Assembly: GCA_012932865.1 (NCBI GenBank)
Contig: SAXG01000001.1
Span: 2,221,693-2,285,692, forward strand
DNA: 64,000 nucleotides
Origin: Amylostereum areolatum
Lineage: Eukaryota; Basidiomycota; Agaricomycetes; Russulales; Stereaceae
Direction: 5' to 3'
Position numbers and translations under genes: made by a program. Position 1 is the first letter of the stretch. Every line of letters starts with the position of its first letter. Positions 1 through 13,228 of this stretch are shown here, in pieces. The notes below the pieces were generated by a model, which did not search any database, had not been told where the DNA came from, and was given only the letters and a program-made list of their open reading frames with translations.

Positions 1-30
1 CCGTGCTCACATAGATCCTCCCGTCCGCAG

Positions 31-544
31 AGACCGGCTTTTGCGGGTTCGGGGATACATGCAAGTTCCTTCACGACCGCGGCACATGTGCGTCCTCGTC
101 CTCTTCCACCCTTGACGCGCCCTTCCCGCGCCCTTCCCTTCCCTCGCTGACCGGATCTCTTCCGCAGACCTCCAGGGTTGGCAACTCGACAAGCTCGCGG
201 CGAACCCGCAGAAACCGATCGACGACGGGTCCGATTCGGACGACTCGGATGACGAGGACGTGCCCTTCGCCTGCCTCATCTGCCGCAAACCGTACACGGA
301 CCCCGTCGTCACGCGCTGCGGGCACTACTTCTGCTCCGCGTGCGCGATCAGGCGTTTCGCGAAGACGCCCAAGTGCGCGGCGTGCGCGGCGCCCACGGGC
401 GGCATCTTCAATCGGGCGGACAAGGTGCTCGAGAAGCTCCGGAAGGCGAAGGAGAAGCGGGATGGCGGTGACGGTGAGGAGGGCGAGGGACGAGGGCGGG
501 GCCCCGGGTGGGGTGCAGATCGAAGGGCTAGCAGACGGCGGTAG
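31..544 (+). CDS. cwc24: Cwc24/RNF113-type pre-mRNA splicing factor, 3' part
   Basis: Only the C-terminal half lies in the window; earlier exons are off the left edge. Exons 31..87 and 168..544 (stop TAG). The first exon encodes the end of a CCCH zinc finger (CGFGDTCKFLHDRG), followed by the linker YLQGWQLDK and a C3HC4 RING finger (CLICR, CGHYFC, CAAC), the order seen in yeast Cwc24 and human RNF113A. In that family the protein joins the activated spliceosome near the 5' splice site. The reading frame is phase-consistent across the 80-nt intron. The tail after the RING is a short charged extension (EKLRKAKEK) without a further domain. Identification is from motif order and is firm. Confidence 0.9.
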
Positions 545-3500
545 GGAAGGTAGTTCTGGGAGTTCGGACGAGGATTGATATTGAGACCTGAGGGGGGACA
601 GGTGGCTAGACGGCGCGTGGTTCACTCCTCCATAGCTCCCATCCCCTTCGTTCCCCTTCAATGCACCCTTCTCTGCTGTCAGCTCCCCACATCCCTTCAT
701 CGTCCCAGGCCCCTCTTCCTGAACGGCCATCATCCACGCTACACTACTTAACGCGACCGTGTACAGTAATGCCCATTATAGATCGAAACATCTCCCGACT
801 TCAGTTCCGGCGTGACAGATGGAATTCGGCTCAGAACCCGGGCCCGCACCGCGATCGTCGTCATCAACCCTCATCCGGCTGCGATGGATGAGGCCAGGAT
901 TCACGAGGAGACGAAGACGAAGAAAAGGGCATGCGCGCGTCTTTTCCGTGTTGCAGCCGTCGGCGGGCTTGGCCGTCCCGAATCGCACGTACCGGTGCGA
1001 CCGTCCTCTATCCGATAACTCACCTGTCCGTAACCCGTGTTCGAGCAGCTGGCTTTCCAATTTTCAGCGCGGCTCGTCCGGTGACGGGGGTCCTGGGAGC
1101 GCATCGCAGCACCGTGGCAAGTTTAATACCCCCCGCGCGCGCGCCTGCGTTCCACAAAACGTGCCCTCAGGCTGGCCGCTGGCCAGGGGCTCCCGACGGG
1201 GTACCCGGGCAGGAGAACGGCGCGACTTGACTCGAATAAGTCAAATTCCGTGAAGGTCCGATTTCTGAGTGGAGTCGGCGGATGCGCGAGGAGGGCTCCT
1301 GACACGTGGAAAGGTGTACGAGGACGACCCTGTCGTCGTCGTCGTCGTCGTCTGCGTCGATCGGGTGTCGCCCTCAATAATAAGCTTCAGGCGTCATGCG
1401 GCGCGATCGCCCAGCGGGTGCGTCCTCCGTATTACTTCATGTACCTCTGTATCGTCGGCACTTAACGTACGCGTAGAGCAGGTGCACTATCTGCCCGTCT
1501 GGTTGGGGGCGAGCGGGCGTTGTATCACTGTGCATAAACCGATTTCTGACATCGCTGAACCCATGGACAGGGTCCCGGCCAGCTGGCGACCGCTCCAGCG
1601 CCCCGCAAGAGCCCGTATGCGCGTCCACCGCCCGGCGCGCGTGCAAGTCTGTTCATGCATACACAAGGACAGCGCAGCGGACTGCGTGTTGACCGTTGAC
1701 CGCACCACCTCATTCAGATCGGATGGCTGAAACGCATGAGCGCGGGACCTCCCTGCTCGTCAAAAGTTGCCCTATACGACTTCAATGTGCCCATCCCCGG
1801 ATAGCCGCGGCCGCGCATTCGGAAACGGCGAGGGGCCGTTCTGTTGATTTACCGCGGTGGAATGAAATGGCGCGGTACATACTCACTCGGCCAGGGTTCG
1901 AGTGGGACGAGAGCCTGGCCGTGCGAGGTGACAGCGGGGACGGATTGAGTTCTGTTCTGCGCAAAGTGCGTCGGTGGCGCGAGCGATTCAGACGTTCGGA
2001 AGTGAGACGGGGCTGCAACGGGGAGGGCTGCAACGGGGAGGGCTGCAACGGGGAGGGCGGTGCATTGGAAAGTTGTCGCGATGTTGTATGGACGAGTACG
2101 GATCTGGACGAACGAAGGCGAGTGCGCGGGCGCATTGCACGTTCAACGTTCCCATTCAAATGGTATATGGTGCCCATTTACCCCGTGGGACGCGGGGTGC
2201 GCCGAGGTCGTTCGCCTAGCCATGCTTGGAAGAATTGTGCGGGTGCAGAAGCCATGCGTGCTAGGGGGCTGCTGCTTGGCTGGTGCATGTATCGCCCGGC
2301 GCGCTCGTTCTCGGCGCCAGTGCGCGATATCGAGGGCTGGCGTCGGGGCGGCGAGCGGGGCGCGAATGCGGGGGAGAGCGAGGACGTCCCGGGCCTTGGG
2401 CGCGGCGGAGCTATTGGCCAGATATTTCATCGGCCGCTCGCACCGTCGGAGTTGAACCAACTTGTTCATCTCGTTCCTTCTTTCCGTCCATCGTCTTCTC
2501 GTCCTCGCGCGATAGCTCCCGATCCGCCCCCCTCCTTCGCTCTGCGATCGCTGCGAGTGCGCGCGCCTGGGCTCGCGGGGAAGCGTGCTCAGGCTGCCGT
2601 CTGTAGCGAGGCGCCGCATCGGGGGCGTATCGAGATATGGGGCGGGATGTGCGTGCGTTCCTCGCGATTGGCGGAGGCACGCCACCCGTGGACGGGAAGG
2701 CGGATGGCTTGACTCGGCCACGGACAAGCCACGCCAAAACCATCGGAGATCCTCGCCGCCGCGCACGCGTGGTCCCACCACACGCATCGCCCGTTTTCGG
2801 CGAGCTGGCTGCCCGTTTCTGCGGTCGCGTTCGGTGGGAACTCCCTTCTTCTCGTCATGCAATTTACCACGCATCGGGCTCTGGGGGTGCGTCGAACGTC
2901 CTCGGGCCTCGCGATCGGGCTCCTCGTCCGCCGACGTCCTCGTCCGAATGTCTGTCTGGGCCGGAACGGGCAAAGGGATGGGCGTGGTAGGTACGGGGTG
3001 GCACCGTATCGACCAATAGCGTACGCCCCATCGGGCGAACGGAGTCCACAGTCGATCGTCGACGTAGCGGATCGGGCATTTTGGCTTTCTTCTTGCCCGT
3101 CGCTGCCCTTTGTCGCGTCGCCTGCCTCTCGCTCGCGGCTTCCCCGTCCCCCGCCCTCCTCCTTCTGGTTTCATTCAGAGGAATCTGTTAATGCGTGGTA
3201 GGGCGCGCCCTCCGCGATCGGACGCGTAGGGAAAATGGAGTCCCAAGTGAGCGGTGACGTTCATGCGCCTTGTAGAATGCCACGACCAAAGGGGTGGGCG
3301 AGGCTCTATATCCTCCCTGACTCTTTCACGCGCACACTGACTCGGCCGTACCGTGTCATTGTGCGACGCCGACGACTCGGCCGAACGCGACCTGAGCCTC
3401 TATGATTCGTCGTTACGACGAGGATATTCGACCTTACATTTTCGGCGCATGCGTGTCGGCGAATCAAGCGCCCGCCGTAGTCCCCAGCCCCTTCCCCCCT

Positions 3501-4740
3501 CCCCCGAACGCATCATGCCACTTGTCATAGCTTGCGCAGGATTTCGACCGATCGGAAGCCCAGCGCGCGCGCAATCGCCGGGGGTCTCCGCGAGGGAGCA
3601 CCGGCGACGAGGGGAGGCGTGACGCGTTCGGTCTGTTCGTATGCCGCGTTTGGACGATCGAGGGACGCGCGCGCACGATGTCCGGAGTGGCACGGGACGA
3701 TCCTTCAGCGGTTCCCACCGCGCTACTGTGTGTCCCCGGATCCCTGCGAACAACGGCGCGCGCGTGGGCCGACTCGGGACTCGAACGGCCGTGGAGCGTC
3801 GCGTCGTCGGTCGTTCTCTGCGTCGGCATGTGCCACACCGTCTGCCTCATGCCTCCCACCAGCTCGGCCGCGGGCGGGCGACGGTTCCCCCAAATTAAAA
3901 GGCACACGTCCATTCGTTACCGAGCTCGCCGACGCCTCTCCCCTCGATAGATTCAAGTCGCGAATCCCCTTGCCTTTTTGCGCACCGGCGCGAGCACCGA
4001 CGCGACCGCGCAGACTCGACGCTCCGCCGGAGGCTCGCGATAGGTCCCATCGGCCAGGATCAGCCGACGCTTGGAAGGTCGGTGTTCCCAGATGCGTAAT
4101 GCAGAGACCGGCGACGCCTGAGGCCTGAAGCCTCTTCACGACCGCGTCGATAAAGGCGACACGCTGCGGCCCCGTGTGTCTTGACTTTTCCAGAGGAACC
4201 ACGCGAGCACATGCGCGGGTCGGCCGAGAACAGGAAATGTGTGTCAAAGTACGACGCGTGGATTTATTCGACCGGGGCCTTCCCTAGCGCGACGTGCGGG
4301 CACACTGTGCCAGTGGGTGGTAGTACAAGTATATGATACATTATGATACAGGCGCGTTGGGGACGGGCAGGAGAAATGGGTTTATGGTATGTACTGTACG
4401 GGAGTAGGGGCGACGCATTAATGTGCAATCCGGTAGAGGGCAAGAAGTATAGCAAGACGGTGGGGGACGCGAGGTACAATGAATACACAGGGCATGCACA
4501 GCACGATTAGATGGATGCAACAGAGCATGGTACCGACAACAGTGGGGGCGAGATAGCAGCGAGATCGACGCCAGGCGCGATGAACGTGCGCGACGGGCAA
4601 GAAAGCAAATGATAGCTGAGGGCGGAAGCACAAGAGCACGAGAACACGAATCCAGGAAACCCAGGCCCCAAAACGCGACCAAGAAAACGTCACCGCTCGC
4701 CTTTCCCTCCCCAAAGGCAACCTCCTACCCGACCTCCCGC
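545..4740. other. gene-poor GC-rich interval
   Basis: About 4.2 kb between the Cwc24 stop and the stop of the C2H2 gene. Several overlapping open frames exceed 300 codons on both strands (1696..2712 plus, 2143..3174 minus), but they overlap one another, are rich in Arg/Pro/Ala and show no recognisable domain or clear splice structure. Long open frames are expected in sequence this GC-rich. It contains a GTC microsatellite near 1330-1351 and a 15-bp tandem repeat at 2011..2055. I see no supportable gene. Confidence 0.5.
2011..2055. repeat. 15-bp tandem repeat, three copies
   Basis: The unit ggctgcaacggggag occurs three times head to tail with no mismatch. It lies in the gene-poor interval; no function is evident. 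Confidence 0.9.
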
Positions 4741-5612
4741 CTACCCCCGCGCGTTTGCGGGCATCTTCGGGCACGGCTTGTCCCAGTGACGCTTGAGCGA
4801 GTCATAACGGGCGTAGGCCTTTCCGCACCACTGGCACGTGTGCTGGGTGTTGGTGTGGTGGCTCTCGAAGTGCCGCTTGCGGTCGTGCGGACGCGTGAAG
4901 GTCGTCCCGCAGAGATCGCACACGTACGGGGATCCGCCGGACGTCGGGGAGGACGAGGGCGAGATCGGAGAAGTGGGCGAGGCGGGCACGCCGGAGAGGG
5001 TCATGCTGGAGGAGCTGGGGTACGCGTTCGTTTGCGGATGGGAGTAGGTGCCGCCGCCGTGGGCGGCGTTGGCGTTGGAGTACGCGTAGGGCGCGGGCAT
5101 GTACGTCTGTTGAGGCGGAGACGCGGGCATGCCTTGTTGGCCGTATTGCTGGGCCGGAACGATGGGGTGTCCGTGCTGCATCGGCCTGTAGCTGCGGAAG
5201 TGAGCGGGGACGTTGGGGTCGACGAAGGCGGCCTGTGCATCGACGTCGGACTGGTAGGCTTGGTTCCCGCCGCTGGATTGTGCGTAGGCCATACCTGAGT
5301 AGTTTCCGCTACCGCCGGAGGCTAAGCGGGAGCCAGCCGACGGGAGGAAAAGGAAAAGGGTGGTGATGGGAGTAAGCGTCATGTACGCGAGACGAGACGA
5401 TAACGAGGAGGCGCACAATCGTAGACAATACCATGAGAATGAAAAAGGGGGGACGTCATGGGGTGATACGTACCGCCTGCAGAAGGGTATGCGGGCTGGG
5501 CGCTGGTCGTGGAGGAGTAAACGGGGTTGATGGAGGACTGGGAGTTGGAGTAGTAGGGCCGCGAGCGGCGAGAGTGGGAACGGTCTTTGGAGGCGGAATC
5601 GGAGTTGCTCAT
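4741..5612 (-). CDS. C2H2 zinc-finger protein, likely transcription factor
   Basis: Two exons, 5612..5474 and 5321..4741, give 239 residues. The donor GTACGT and the acceptor keep phase 1. The N-terminus is Ser/Tyr-rich, the middle Pro/Gln/Ala/Ser-rich and low in complexity, and the last 60 residues hold two classical C2H2 fingers: CDLCGTTFTRPHDRKRH FESHH and CQWCGKAYARYDSLKRHWDKPC (the second ends in C instead of the final H). This is the usual layout of basidiomycete regulators with a pair of C-terminal fingers, so nuclear DNA binding is inferred; the target is unknown. The start is the first ATG in frame after a CT-rich leader. A long gene-free region lies on both sides. Confidence 0.8.
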
Positions 5613-8600
5613 GATGAAGAAGAAAGAAAGGACGAGTATGGAGGGGGGCGGGGGCGGCGGGGGGGATGGAGAGAATGGACAGGAACTGAAGGGGGGATTT
5701 ATACGGGGGAAAGAGGAGGGGGAGAGCGAATGTGATTGGATCGGACGGGCGGTGTGTGGATGGGTGGGAGGGGACTTGCCGAAGGGAGCCACGCTGTCGG
5801 GAACCCTGCCTCGTCAACCAGTATGGAAATCGAGAGCGCAAGTCGACGAGCGTTCGTCCCAACATGGATCCGAACGCGCTCCCTCCTCAATTTGCCTCTT
5901 TTTGGGTCCCCGACGCGCCCTCCCCCCTCCTCCGTCCCAGTCCCCCACCGTCCACCCAGATCGCCCCCAGCCTCCTTCCCTCCTCTCCGCTTCACACTCC
6001 CCATCTCCAGCTCCGCCCCGTCCATCGCCCCGTACCAGCCCCCCTCCACCCGCCCGGCCCGCGGGTCCTCTCGGCATATCCCGATTATTTGCCGACGTCG
6101 TCCCCGCGAACCTGCCGCCGCGTGATCGCGATCTGCCAATCTTTAGTCCCCTTCGACGTGCATTACGAGAAAACAAAATAGGGACCTATACCCGCCGCCG
6201 TGCCTCGACAGATCTGACCCGGCACACATCGACGACCCGCTCACTGCCAGCGTCCGGCGTCAACGCCGATCCGGAAGGCGATTCGCAGACCGTCGGGTTT
6301 CCGCCGCCGTCTGTGGGGTCGAACCCCAAGTTTACTTCGATGGGTCCTGCCTTCGCGGGGTATATTGAGCGATCTCGGGCTTCGTCCTTCATTCATCCAC
6401 TCGATCCCGGAGAGTGCGATTGCGTCGCGCCTTGAAACTGTATGGTCAGCTGAACATAGAGTCGTCGCTGACCCGCGGATCGGTGCTCATACATACCCAT
6501 ACCCGCATCGCATTGGGGGGAGACGTCCCCGACCCGCTTAATTAGGCTTAACGGCCTAACGTTAACGGTTGGTTTAGGCACAAAGGCACAAAGTAGCCTT
6601 TGTCGCAACGACTGCTCTTTGCCTTTTGCTGCCCTAGTCGCTGCAGGCCCGTTTCACCGCTTTCACCGTCCTTCCGTTCCAGACTTGCGCAAAAGCGCTT
6701 CAGGATCGGAAGGAGTTCAGCAAGCCGCGACTGCATTGTACGTTTGGGTCGAGATCGCTGGATGGGGTGCACCGGATCTGAGGTTGGGGGTGGGTAGCGC
6801 CGCGATTTGCCGTAATATATGTTCTGCGCGAGCGGAATGAGATGGCCCAATAATGAGCCCGCAGACGTTGGTTTCGATGTCCCTCTCAAACGAAGGTCAG
6901 CACGGGATCGCTCGCACGAGCCTGCTGCGTCGCTCACATAGTTATGTAAAATGGCGTTGGGCGATGTGCTTCGCCGCCGTCCTCGGTCAGCATTCGCCTC
7001 GATCGCGGGAACGATGCCCGGACATCGAATAGCAGCCGCATCCGCCTTCCGTGTCTTCCAAAACATCCAACGCAGGGTCCAAAACCCAAACGAACCTTTC
7101 TTTCGCACGGAAAGCGTCCTCCGGGCGTGACCATCGCGCGGTACAGGGCCCAAACCGAAACCTGAAACAACGGAAAGTTCGTAAGGAGAGATTAGTCGAC
7201 ACCGTAGACGCAGACGGAGTACCTCCGCGACATCGGGGCCCGTCCAATGCACGTCTAGGCAGGAAATGGTCAGAGATTGCATTTATTCCGTACAATGCTC
7301 GCGTCGGCCTATCGCGAGTCTGCTTTCCGCGCTCGAAATCCGTTTGATCTCGGCGCTGGAGATGGGGGTTTTGTATAGCGCATGGCGTACTATACGATCC
7401 AGGCGGGGGATCGAGTGGAGTTACAGCTGGGCTGGTCAGGAAGTCGGGCAGCCATCCGTGGTATGGAACCCCCACCCCCCCCTCGTGAGCGATCTAAGCT
7501 GGCCCCGTCGATCGCGGCGGGTGTGGGAGATAGATAGAGAGATAGATAGATTACGAGGCGTGGTCCCCTTCAGGAACTGCCAGGTTTGTGGGGGAAAATA
7601 AACGGACGCCCACACGAGAACAAAACGCAAAGGAGACGGGCTTAGGGTTTGTGAGCGATCATGTGCGCTGAGGGCGGAATTGGAAGCTCGCGGCCCCCTC
7701 GCCAGACGTCTTGTTAGACAGAACCTTGAAGCTTGATGCTCGCCCACCCGTGCGCACGCTCGCACATCGCCCGCCCCACGCGACGCGGGAGAGCGAGCGG
7801 TGCGCGCTGATGATCGATGGGCACGTTGCCATAAAATAGGTTAGAATGCAATCAGACCGGCGCGGACGCGGAGAACGCGCACGGTGCGGGTCGTTCGTAA
7901 ATTTAGACACCTACGGTTCGATGCGCATTATTTTTTTTCTTGCTGAGACGGTTGATGTTGGGAAGATACGAGCCTCGAGGCGCAAACGCGGACGGTTCAG
8001 ACGCCTTCCCGCAGCTCCGTGTCCAGGCGGGTCTTTGGCCGAGGGCCGTGATTGGGTCAAGGCGAGGGGTATGTCGGGACCGGAACAAGAAAAGAATGTG
8101 GCCCCGAGGTCGCGTGAATCACTGAATGGCTTGCCAGCCCGAGAACGAGCTCCGTTGACTATCGCGTCGCCCAAACGACGCTAATCATCGCCGCATAGCT
8201 CCACTGGGACTTGGGTGGAAAGTCAGTCACGGTCTGGGCACGGCGTGCTTAACGACACTCCCCTGAGCCAACGTCCGGAGGACGTGTTGGCGATTTGGAC
8301 TGCGACCAATCGTAGACGTTGTCTGGAAATTCTAGGTCCTTGTGGGATCCTGTTGTGTATTGCAGTTAGGGCCTGAATTTCGTTAGATGACACTGCACCG
8401 GAGGTGCGTACGAGAATGGCCTAGACCTGCAGGGCAGAAGGAGACAGGAGGAAGGAGTACCGCATTGATATTGTGTGAGAGTGGAGAGCGAACAGAATTT
8501 AGAAAGGCCGGACGAGGCTGAGTCTGACAGCGGACATGGCGGTCGAAAGAAACTAAGTCGAGTGCGGTGCTCACGTTCCAGACTGAACACCGCCGAATGC

Positions 8601-8746
8601 CCGGCACCGCCGTCCCGGGCCACGTGGTGCTCCGCACGCACAGGCCGACGTCCGTGAAGTCGGCAGGCTCACAGGCTCACCGCTCAGTCAAGCTCGTTCC
8701 CCCTTCTTCCCTCCGCCTTTTCCACCCTTCTCTTTCTCTCCTGGTC
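5613..8746. other. intergenic region, no firm gene
   Basis: Roughly 3.1 kb between the divergent C2H2 and Ppg1 starts. A Pro-rich open frame of 106 codons begins with ATG at 5864 on the plus strand (MDPNALPPQFASFW...) and could be a small gene, but it has no domain and no supporting splice pattern. The 244-codon minus frame at 6548..7282 looks non-coding. A GATA-type microsatellite lies near 7530-7550. Confidence 0.4.
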
Positions 8747-10518
8747 ATGGCACCCTTCGATCTCGACGCATGCATCGAGCAACTGCTCCGAAAACAACTC
8801 CTCCACGAAGCCCTTCTCCGTGAAATCTGCGAAAAAACGAAGGAGGTTCTCATGCGCGAGTCCAACGTCGTTCACGTCTCCGCGCCCGTCACGGTCGTCG
8901 GTGATATACATGGGTGCGTGTGATCGCATTTGTAGCTTATTGGACGCCCTCTGACCGGGCCCAAGGCAGTTCTACGACCTCATCGAGATCTTCCGCATAG
9001 GCGGCTATGCGCCAAACACGAATTACCTGTTCCTTGGTGCGTACGCGCCTTTCGCTCCGTGGCGGCTGGGTCGGAAGTCGGGAGGTGTGTAGGCGCGACT
9101 CGGGGCGTGACGTTTGGGTGTATGTGGTGCGCAGATCGGCAGCCCGTGACGACCGGGCTGGGACCCAGGACGCCTGATCATAGTCGCGCAGATGTCAGGC
9201 CCCTCGTCGCTCCCTCTTCGTTGCCGTCGAGCCTCGACGGCGCAGTTGACATGAATTCCACTGCCGTGACGCGCGCCCTCATCTTCCTTTTCGATGTCTC
9301 TTCGCCTTCGTTTGTGCGTACATGTGCTCATTGTCCATTACACCCCACAGGCGACTACGTCGACCGTGGCCTCTTCAGCATCGAAACCATCTCCCTGCTC
9401 ACATGTCTCAAACTTCGCTATCCGGATCGCGTGCAGCTTATACGAGGAAACCACGAGTCAAGAGCTGTCACACAGGTGTGTGTGCTCCTCTTCCCGCCCT
9501 GTAGGCGTATCGTCCTTAGGCGCTGACGGATGGGGCCGCACAGTCCTACGGCTTCTACACAGAATGCGTTCGCAAATATGGCAGCTCGCGAGTGTGGACG
9601 TACTTCACGGATATGTTTGACTTCTTGACGCTATCCGTAGTCATCGACGACAAGATCTTCTGCGTACACGGAGGTGAGCGTGAATTTCCTTTTTTTGACA
9701 TGTCTTGCGGGGAGGGGAGGAGGGGAGCGCGCATGGCCTTGCTGACATGTGGCGAGAAGCTAGCCCGGGTAGTGAGGAAAAGTCTTCTCCGTCTGCCAGT
9801 CGTTCCCAGAAGTGGAATGTATGCACCGTGCACGCGCTGCTTTCCATTGAAATCGGATGAAACATGCAAACGTCCATTGTGTTGTCGCGTCGCCCGCTGT
9901 CCGCGGTATCTTTTTCAAAGTTTACGCTGACGGCATCTTCACGTTCGTCTTCAGGTCTTTCACCATCAATACACTCCATCGACCAAATCAAAGTCGTCGA
10001 CCGCTTCCGAGGTACGTCTCTTTTTTAACCCCCGTTCTTATCTCACTCACGGCGTCTTAGAAATTCCGCATGAGGGTCCTATGGCAGACCTTGTCTGGTC
10101 AGATCCCGATCCGGAGAAGGAAGACTTTGCAATATCCCCGCGCGGGGCGGGGTACACATTCGGTTCAGGCGTTGTACACAAATTCCTCGAGACGAACCGA
10201 ATGACGCACATCCTTCGGGCACACCAGCTGTGCATGGAGGGCTACGCTTCCCTGTTCGACAAGCACCTCTCCACGGTTTGGTCCGCGCCGAACTACTGCT
10301 ACCGTTGCGGGAACCTCGCGAGCATCCTCGAAGTTGGTCCTGCAGGCGCTATGTTCTTCAACGTGTTCGAGGCTGCGCCCGAGAACGAGCGCGATGGTCC
10401 AAACCAGCAGGCGGCGCAGAGCGCAGGCGGAAAGGTGCAGTTTCTTTCCGGCTCGTGGTTAGCTGAATCGCGGTACTGACTCGTTCTTCTCTTGCAGCTG
10501 CCAGAATACTTCCTATAG
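8747..10518 (+). CDS. ppg1: Ppg1-type PP2A-like serine/threonine phosphatase catalytic subunit
   Basis: Seven exons: 8747..8913, 8966..9036, 9351..9475, 9544..9673, 9955..10011, 10061..10434 and 10498..10518, all in phase, giving 314 residues. All PPP-family metal and phosphate motifs are present: GDIHG near residue 53, GDYVDRG at 80-86, GNHE at 112-115, then HGGLSP and the [10 protein letters not shown] region. The C-terminus ends PEYFL, the tail that PP2A-type subunits present for leucine carboxymethylation. The N-terminal wording ([29 protein letters not shown]) is closest to yeast Ppg1 rather than Sit4 or Pph21. The last exon codes only six residues and the stop. In yeast Ppg1 works within the Far complex; that role is inferred. 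No breaks. Confidence 0.93.
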
Positions 10519-11445
10519 ACTAAGACGAAAACGAGAAGCCGAGCACGCTTCACTTGCCAACCATGGCGCCAGGGCGGCTCGCTATACCACTTATGATTAT
10601 CGAGGGCTTGTATCATGTATTCCTATTATGTCCTGTACAGTGTAATCATATCCACCTCCCGCCCCTTCGCCGCCACCCTTGTTTGGTGAGCTCCTCGCAA
10701 CACCCGCTGTTTCGAATTTGGGCCCCTGGCCACGCAGTCGCGACGAAGTACGGCATCCACAGTGCACAATGCATTATGCATCATCAAGACCCTCGTCCCC
10801 ACCAGCGCACCGACCGTATAGTTTGTCCGTACGGCACGCAGCGCCTCCCGACCAGCGGCTTGGCTCTCGTGCGAACGAACATTCTCTCTTCTCTGCACGG
10901 CGCTCGATTACGATCGGGAGGTCAGGAGGAAGGACGGAGGGCTGACGATTGAATGAAGGGGCAGGCGGATACAAGGTTGAGGGGCGAAGAGTCAGGACAA
11001 AGTTTGACAGATGGTCGGAACATCGGGAACATAACGGTGGATTCGTCGCCCTCCTTCTCTATACTCACCCCTCCTTCCCCGGCCGGAACCGGGAACGCCG
11101 CGATGTCGCGGCCGTGGTCGTGAACCAACACGCGAACGACTCGGAGCACTAAGTGACATGTCGATGCGCACGGCCCCCGCCGCGTGAGGGTTTTCGCAGG
11201 GGGCGCTGAGGCCTGAGGGGGATTGTTATTCTCGTCGACGTTGGGATCACGGCGGATGGGAGAAAGAGAAGGGGGTGGCACATGGCTGCACGGTCACAGG
11301 AAAGAATTCCGGATGAAGGAAGCGTCGGCTGTGCAGTAGAGTGATAATTTAGATTCGGCGGTCCGGAGTAGATGGGGTGGGCACAGGTGAGAAGAGGGGG
11401 ACGCCAGAGAGGCGGGCCGTAAGTACCACTAACGTCGGTTGGCGG
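10519..11445. other. convergent 3' intergenic region
   Basis: Lies between the tail-to-tail ends of the Ppg1 and CRAL-TRIO genes. Nothing beyond untranslated sequence is seen. Confidence 0.5.
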
Positions 11446-13166
11446 TCAGAGGGTGCCCCGTCCTCGTCGGCCGGCCCATCGCCACCCCCACGTCTGTATC
11501 CACGACCACCACGGCGATAACTGGGTGGACGAACGCCTCATGAGCTTGGATAGAAGCACGGTAAGGAGCACGAGGACAACGCTGACTGTGGCGTGCGTCC
11601 GCCAGCGTTCCCACCAGAGCACGGCCAGCGTGTGGACGAGATCGCGCTTGCGCTGGCGGCCGTGGTGGAGCTTGGGTATGCGCGCCGCCGAGTTGCGCGT
11701 TGTCGTCGGGGTTGGGATCCGATTTGAAGCGGAGGTAGGCGCGATCGGATAGCCAAAGAAGGGGTTCAGTCGCGACCGCGCTGTTATGGGGGATTGGGGT
11801 GCTGCCGGTGTAGGATGGTGCTGGACGCCGGTGTGCGGCGGTGTGGAAGGGCGAGACGGCGGCCGCACAGGTGTGCTTCGCGGACGATCTTCGTGGTCGC
11901 GGGGACTCACATCGCCATCAGTCATTTGTCTGGTGTCGGCGACGTCTGCGATCCGGTCCAAGTCGTCGCGTGGATCGGGAATTGTGATTGTGTCCAGCGC
12001 CGGCAACAGGCCGCCGTAATCTGTGCATTGGGAGGATGAAATCAGATGTTGGGCGGCGGAGGGGGAGGGGAACGGGGGCGGGGACAGAGTGGCGAGATGC
12101 ATACCTTTGGGAAGAGAAGAAGGCAGGATGACGCGATGCAGGTCCTCTCGGGACGGAAAAAACACCTTGGAAAGCGCAGAATCGGGGAGGATGCGTCTAG
12201 GGGAGAAATGACGTGGATCAGAGGTGCTCGAAGGGTGACGAGACCGATAACGCACTTCAGAACGTTCCAAACGCCGGAGTGCGTCCAGGAGTAGTTTAAC
12301 ATGAAGACTGTGTGAATATTCAGCATCGCCAAATTGACGGATAAGGTCGTGAGGGTGCAGAAGCACTTAAGTCTTACCTGCTGCGAGGAGCCCGGGGAAA
12401 CGGGGGACGGCGTCACGCATGTACCATGTTAGGAGGTCCACATTCTAGCGGATGTCTGTCAGACGCGGACCGAGAAATTTGAATACTACTTACAATGGTC
12501 CTCAAGGAGACGCCAGCCATGTCCACAAGTAGGACATATTGCAAGATCGGTGATGCGCCCTCGCTCTCCCTGATGGTATTTAAGGCTGAGAGTTGGATTC
12601 GGAGAAGTTCCAGGGTGCAAAGCATGTAAGTCTTGATGTCTTCCTGGCACTGATCCAACACGGCTAGCCGCAGGACAACGACGGGCCGGCCAAGGAAATC
12701 TTGAGCTAAGGGCGAGAGAGGATGAAGCAGTCGCAGAGTCGTCCTGCGGTTTTCGAGGGTTAATGGGGTTGTAAGTCGCCAAACCAGTGCCGAACGTAGC
12801 GCCTCCTGAGCAAAAGTTGACGTGAACTTGTGTCGCTGTGATATATGTATGTTCAGCTCAGCGCAGATCCGCGATAGACCACAACCTGATGCACCTTGAA
12901 CATTCTGAAAACAGATGCTACGTTGCATACACGGAATAAGTAACATTGTTCGGCGTAAAAGAGCAGCGGAGCGCACCTGTATCTTCCAACCAGTCCTTGG
13001 CCCGCCCGATGGCACGTTCGTCAGTCGCGAAGTTGGCATCTTCCAGAACGTTTGGAAGGACCTGGTCTAGCAATGTGCGCTGCAAAACTGTGGATTGGGG
13101 AAGGTGATCCTGATATAAACGGTTCAGGTCATCGCTATATGTCTGAAGAGAGTGCCGAATGTCCAT
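11446..13166 (-). CDS. CRAL-TRIO domain protein with C-terminal membrane anchor
   Basis: Seven exons: 13166..12977, 12917..12886, 12835..12494, 12444..12378, 12307..12256, 12196..12105 and 12020..11446, all in phase, 449 residues. A CRAL-TRIO N-terminal helix bundle (KDWLEDTG, FKVHQRHKFTSTFAQEALR) is followed by the Sec14-like lipid-binding fold (PILQYVLLVDMAGVS, NVDLLTWYMRDAVPRFPGLL, FMLNYSWTHSGVWNVLKR, ALSKVFFPSREDL, DYGG). The last 190 residues are Pro/Ser-rich and disordered, then a single hydrophobic helix around 405-422 (VSVVLVLLTVLLSKLM) and a short basic-aromatic tail, so the protein is probably tail-anchored with the lipid-binding domain in the cytosol. A role in lipid transfer is inferred from the fold; the ligand is unknown. 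Confidence 0.85.
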
Positions 13167-13228
13167 GGTCCTCTGGCATGAAGCATAGCACGCCGGTCGT
13201 CGAGGCAAGTCGTGTTTACTGGGTCCGA

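Noticed and set aside
1696..3174. Two overlapping open frames of about 340 codons on opposite strands
   Set aside because: They overlap each other, have no domain and are Arg/Pro/Ala-rich; long chance frames are expected in this GC content.
6548..7282. 244-codon minus-strand open frame
   Set aside because: No motif, no initiating context or splice structure, and composition typical of a chance frame.
11446..12366. 306-codon single open frame as a separate gene
   Set aside because: It is the last exons of the CRAL-TRIO gene read through two introns; the spliced model explains the conserved text on both sides.
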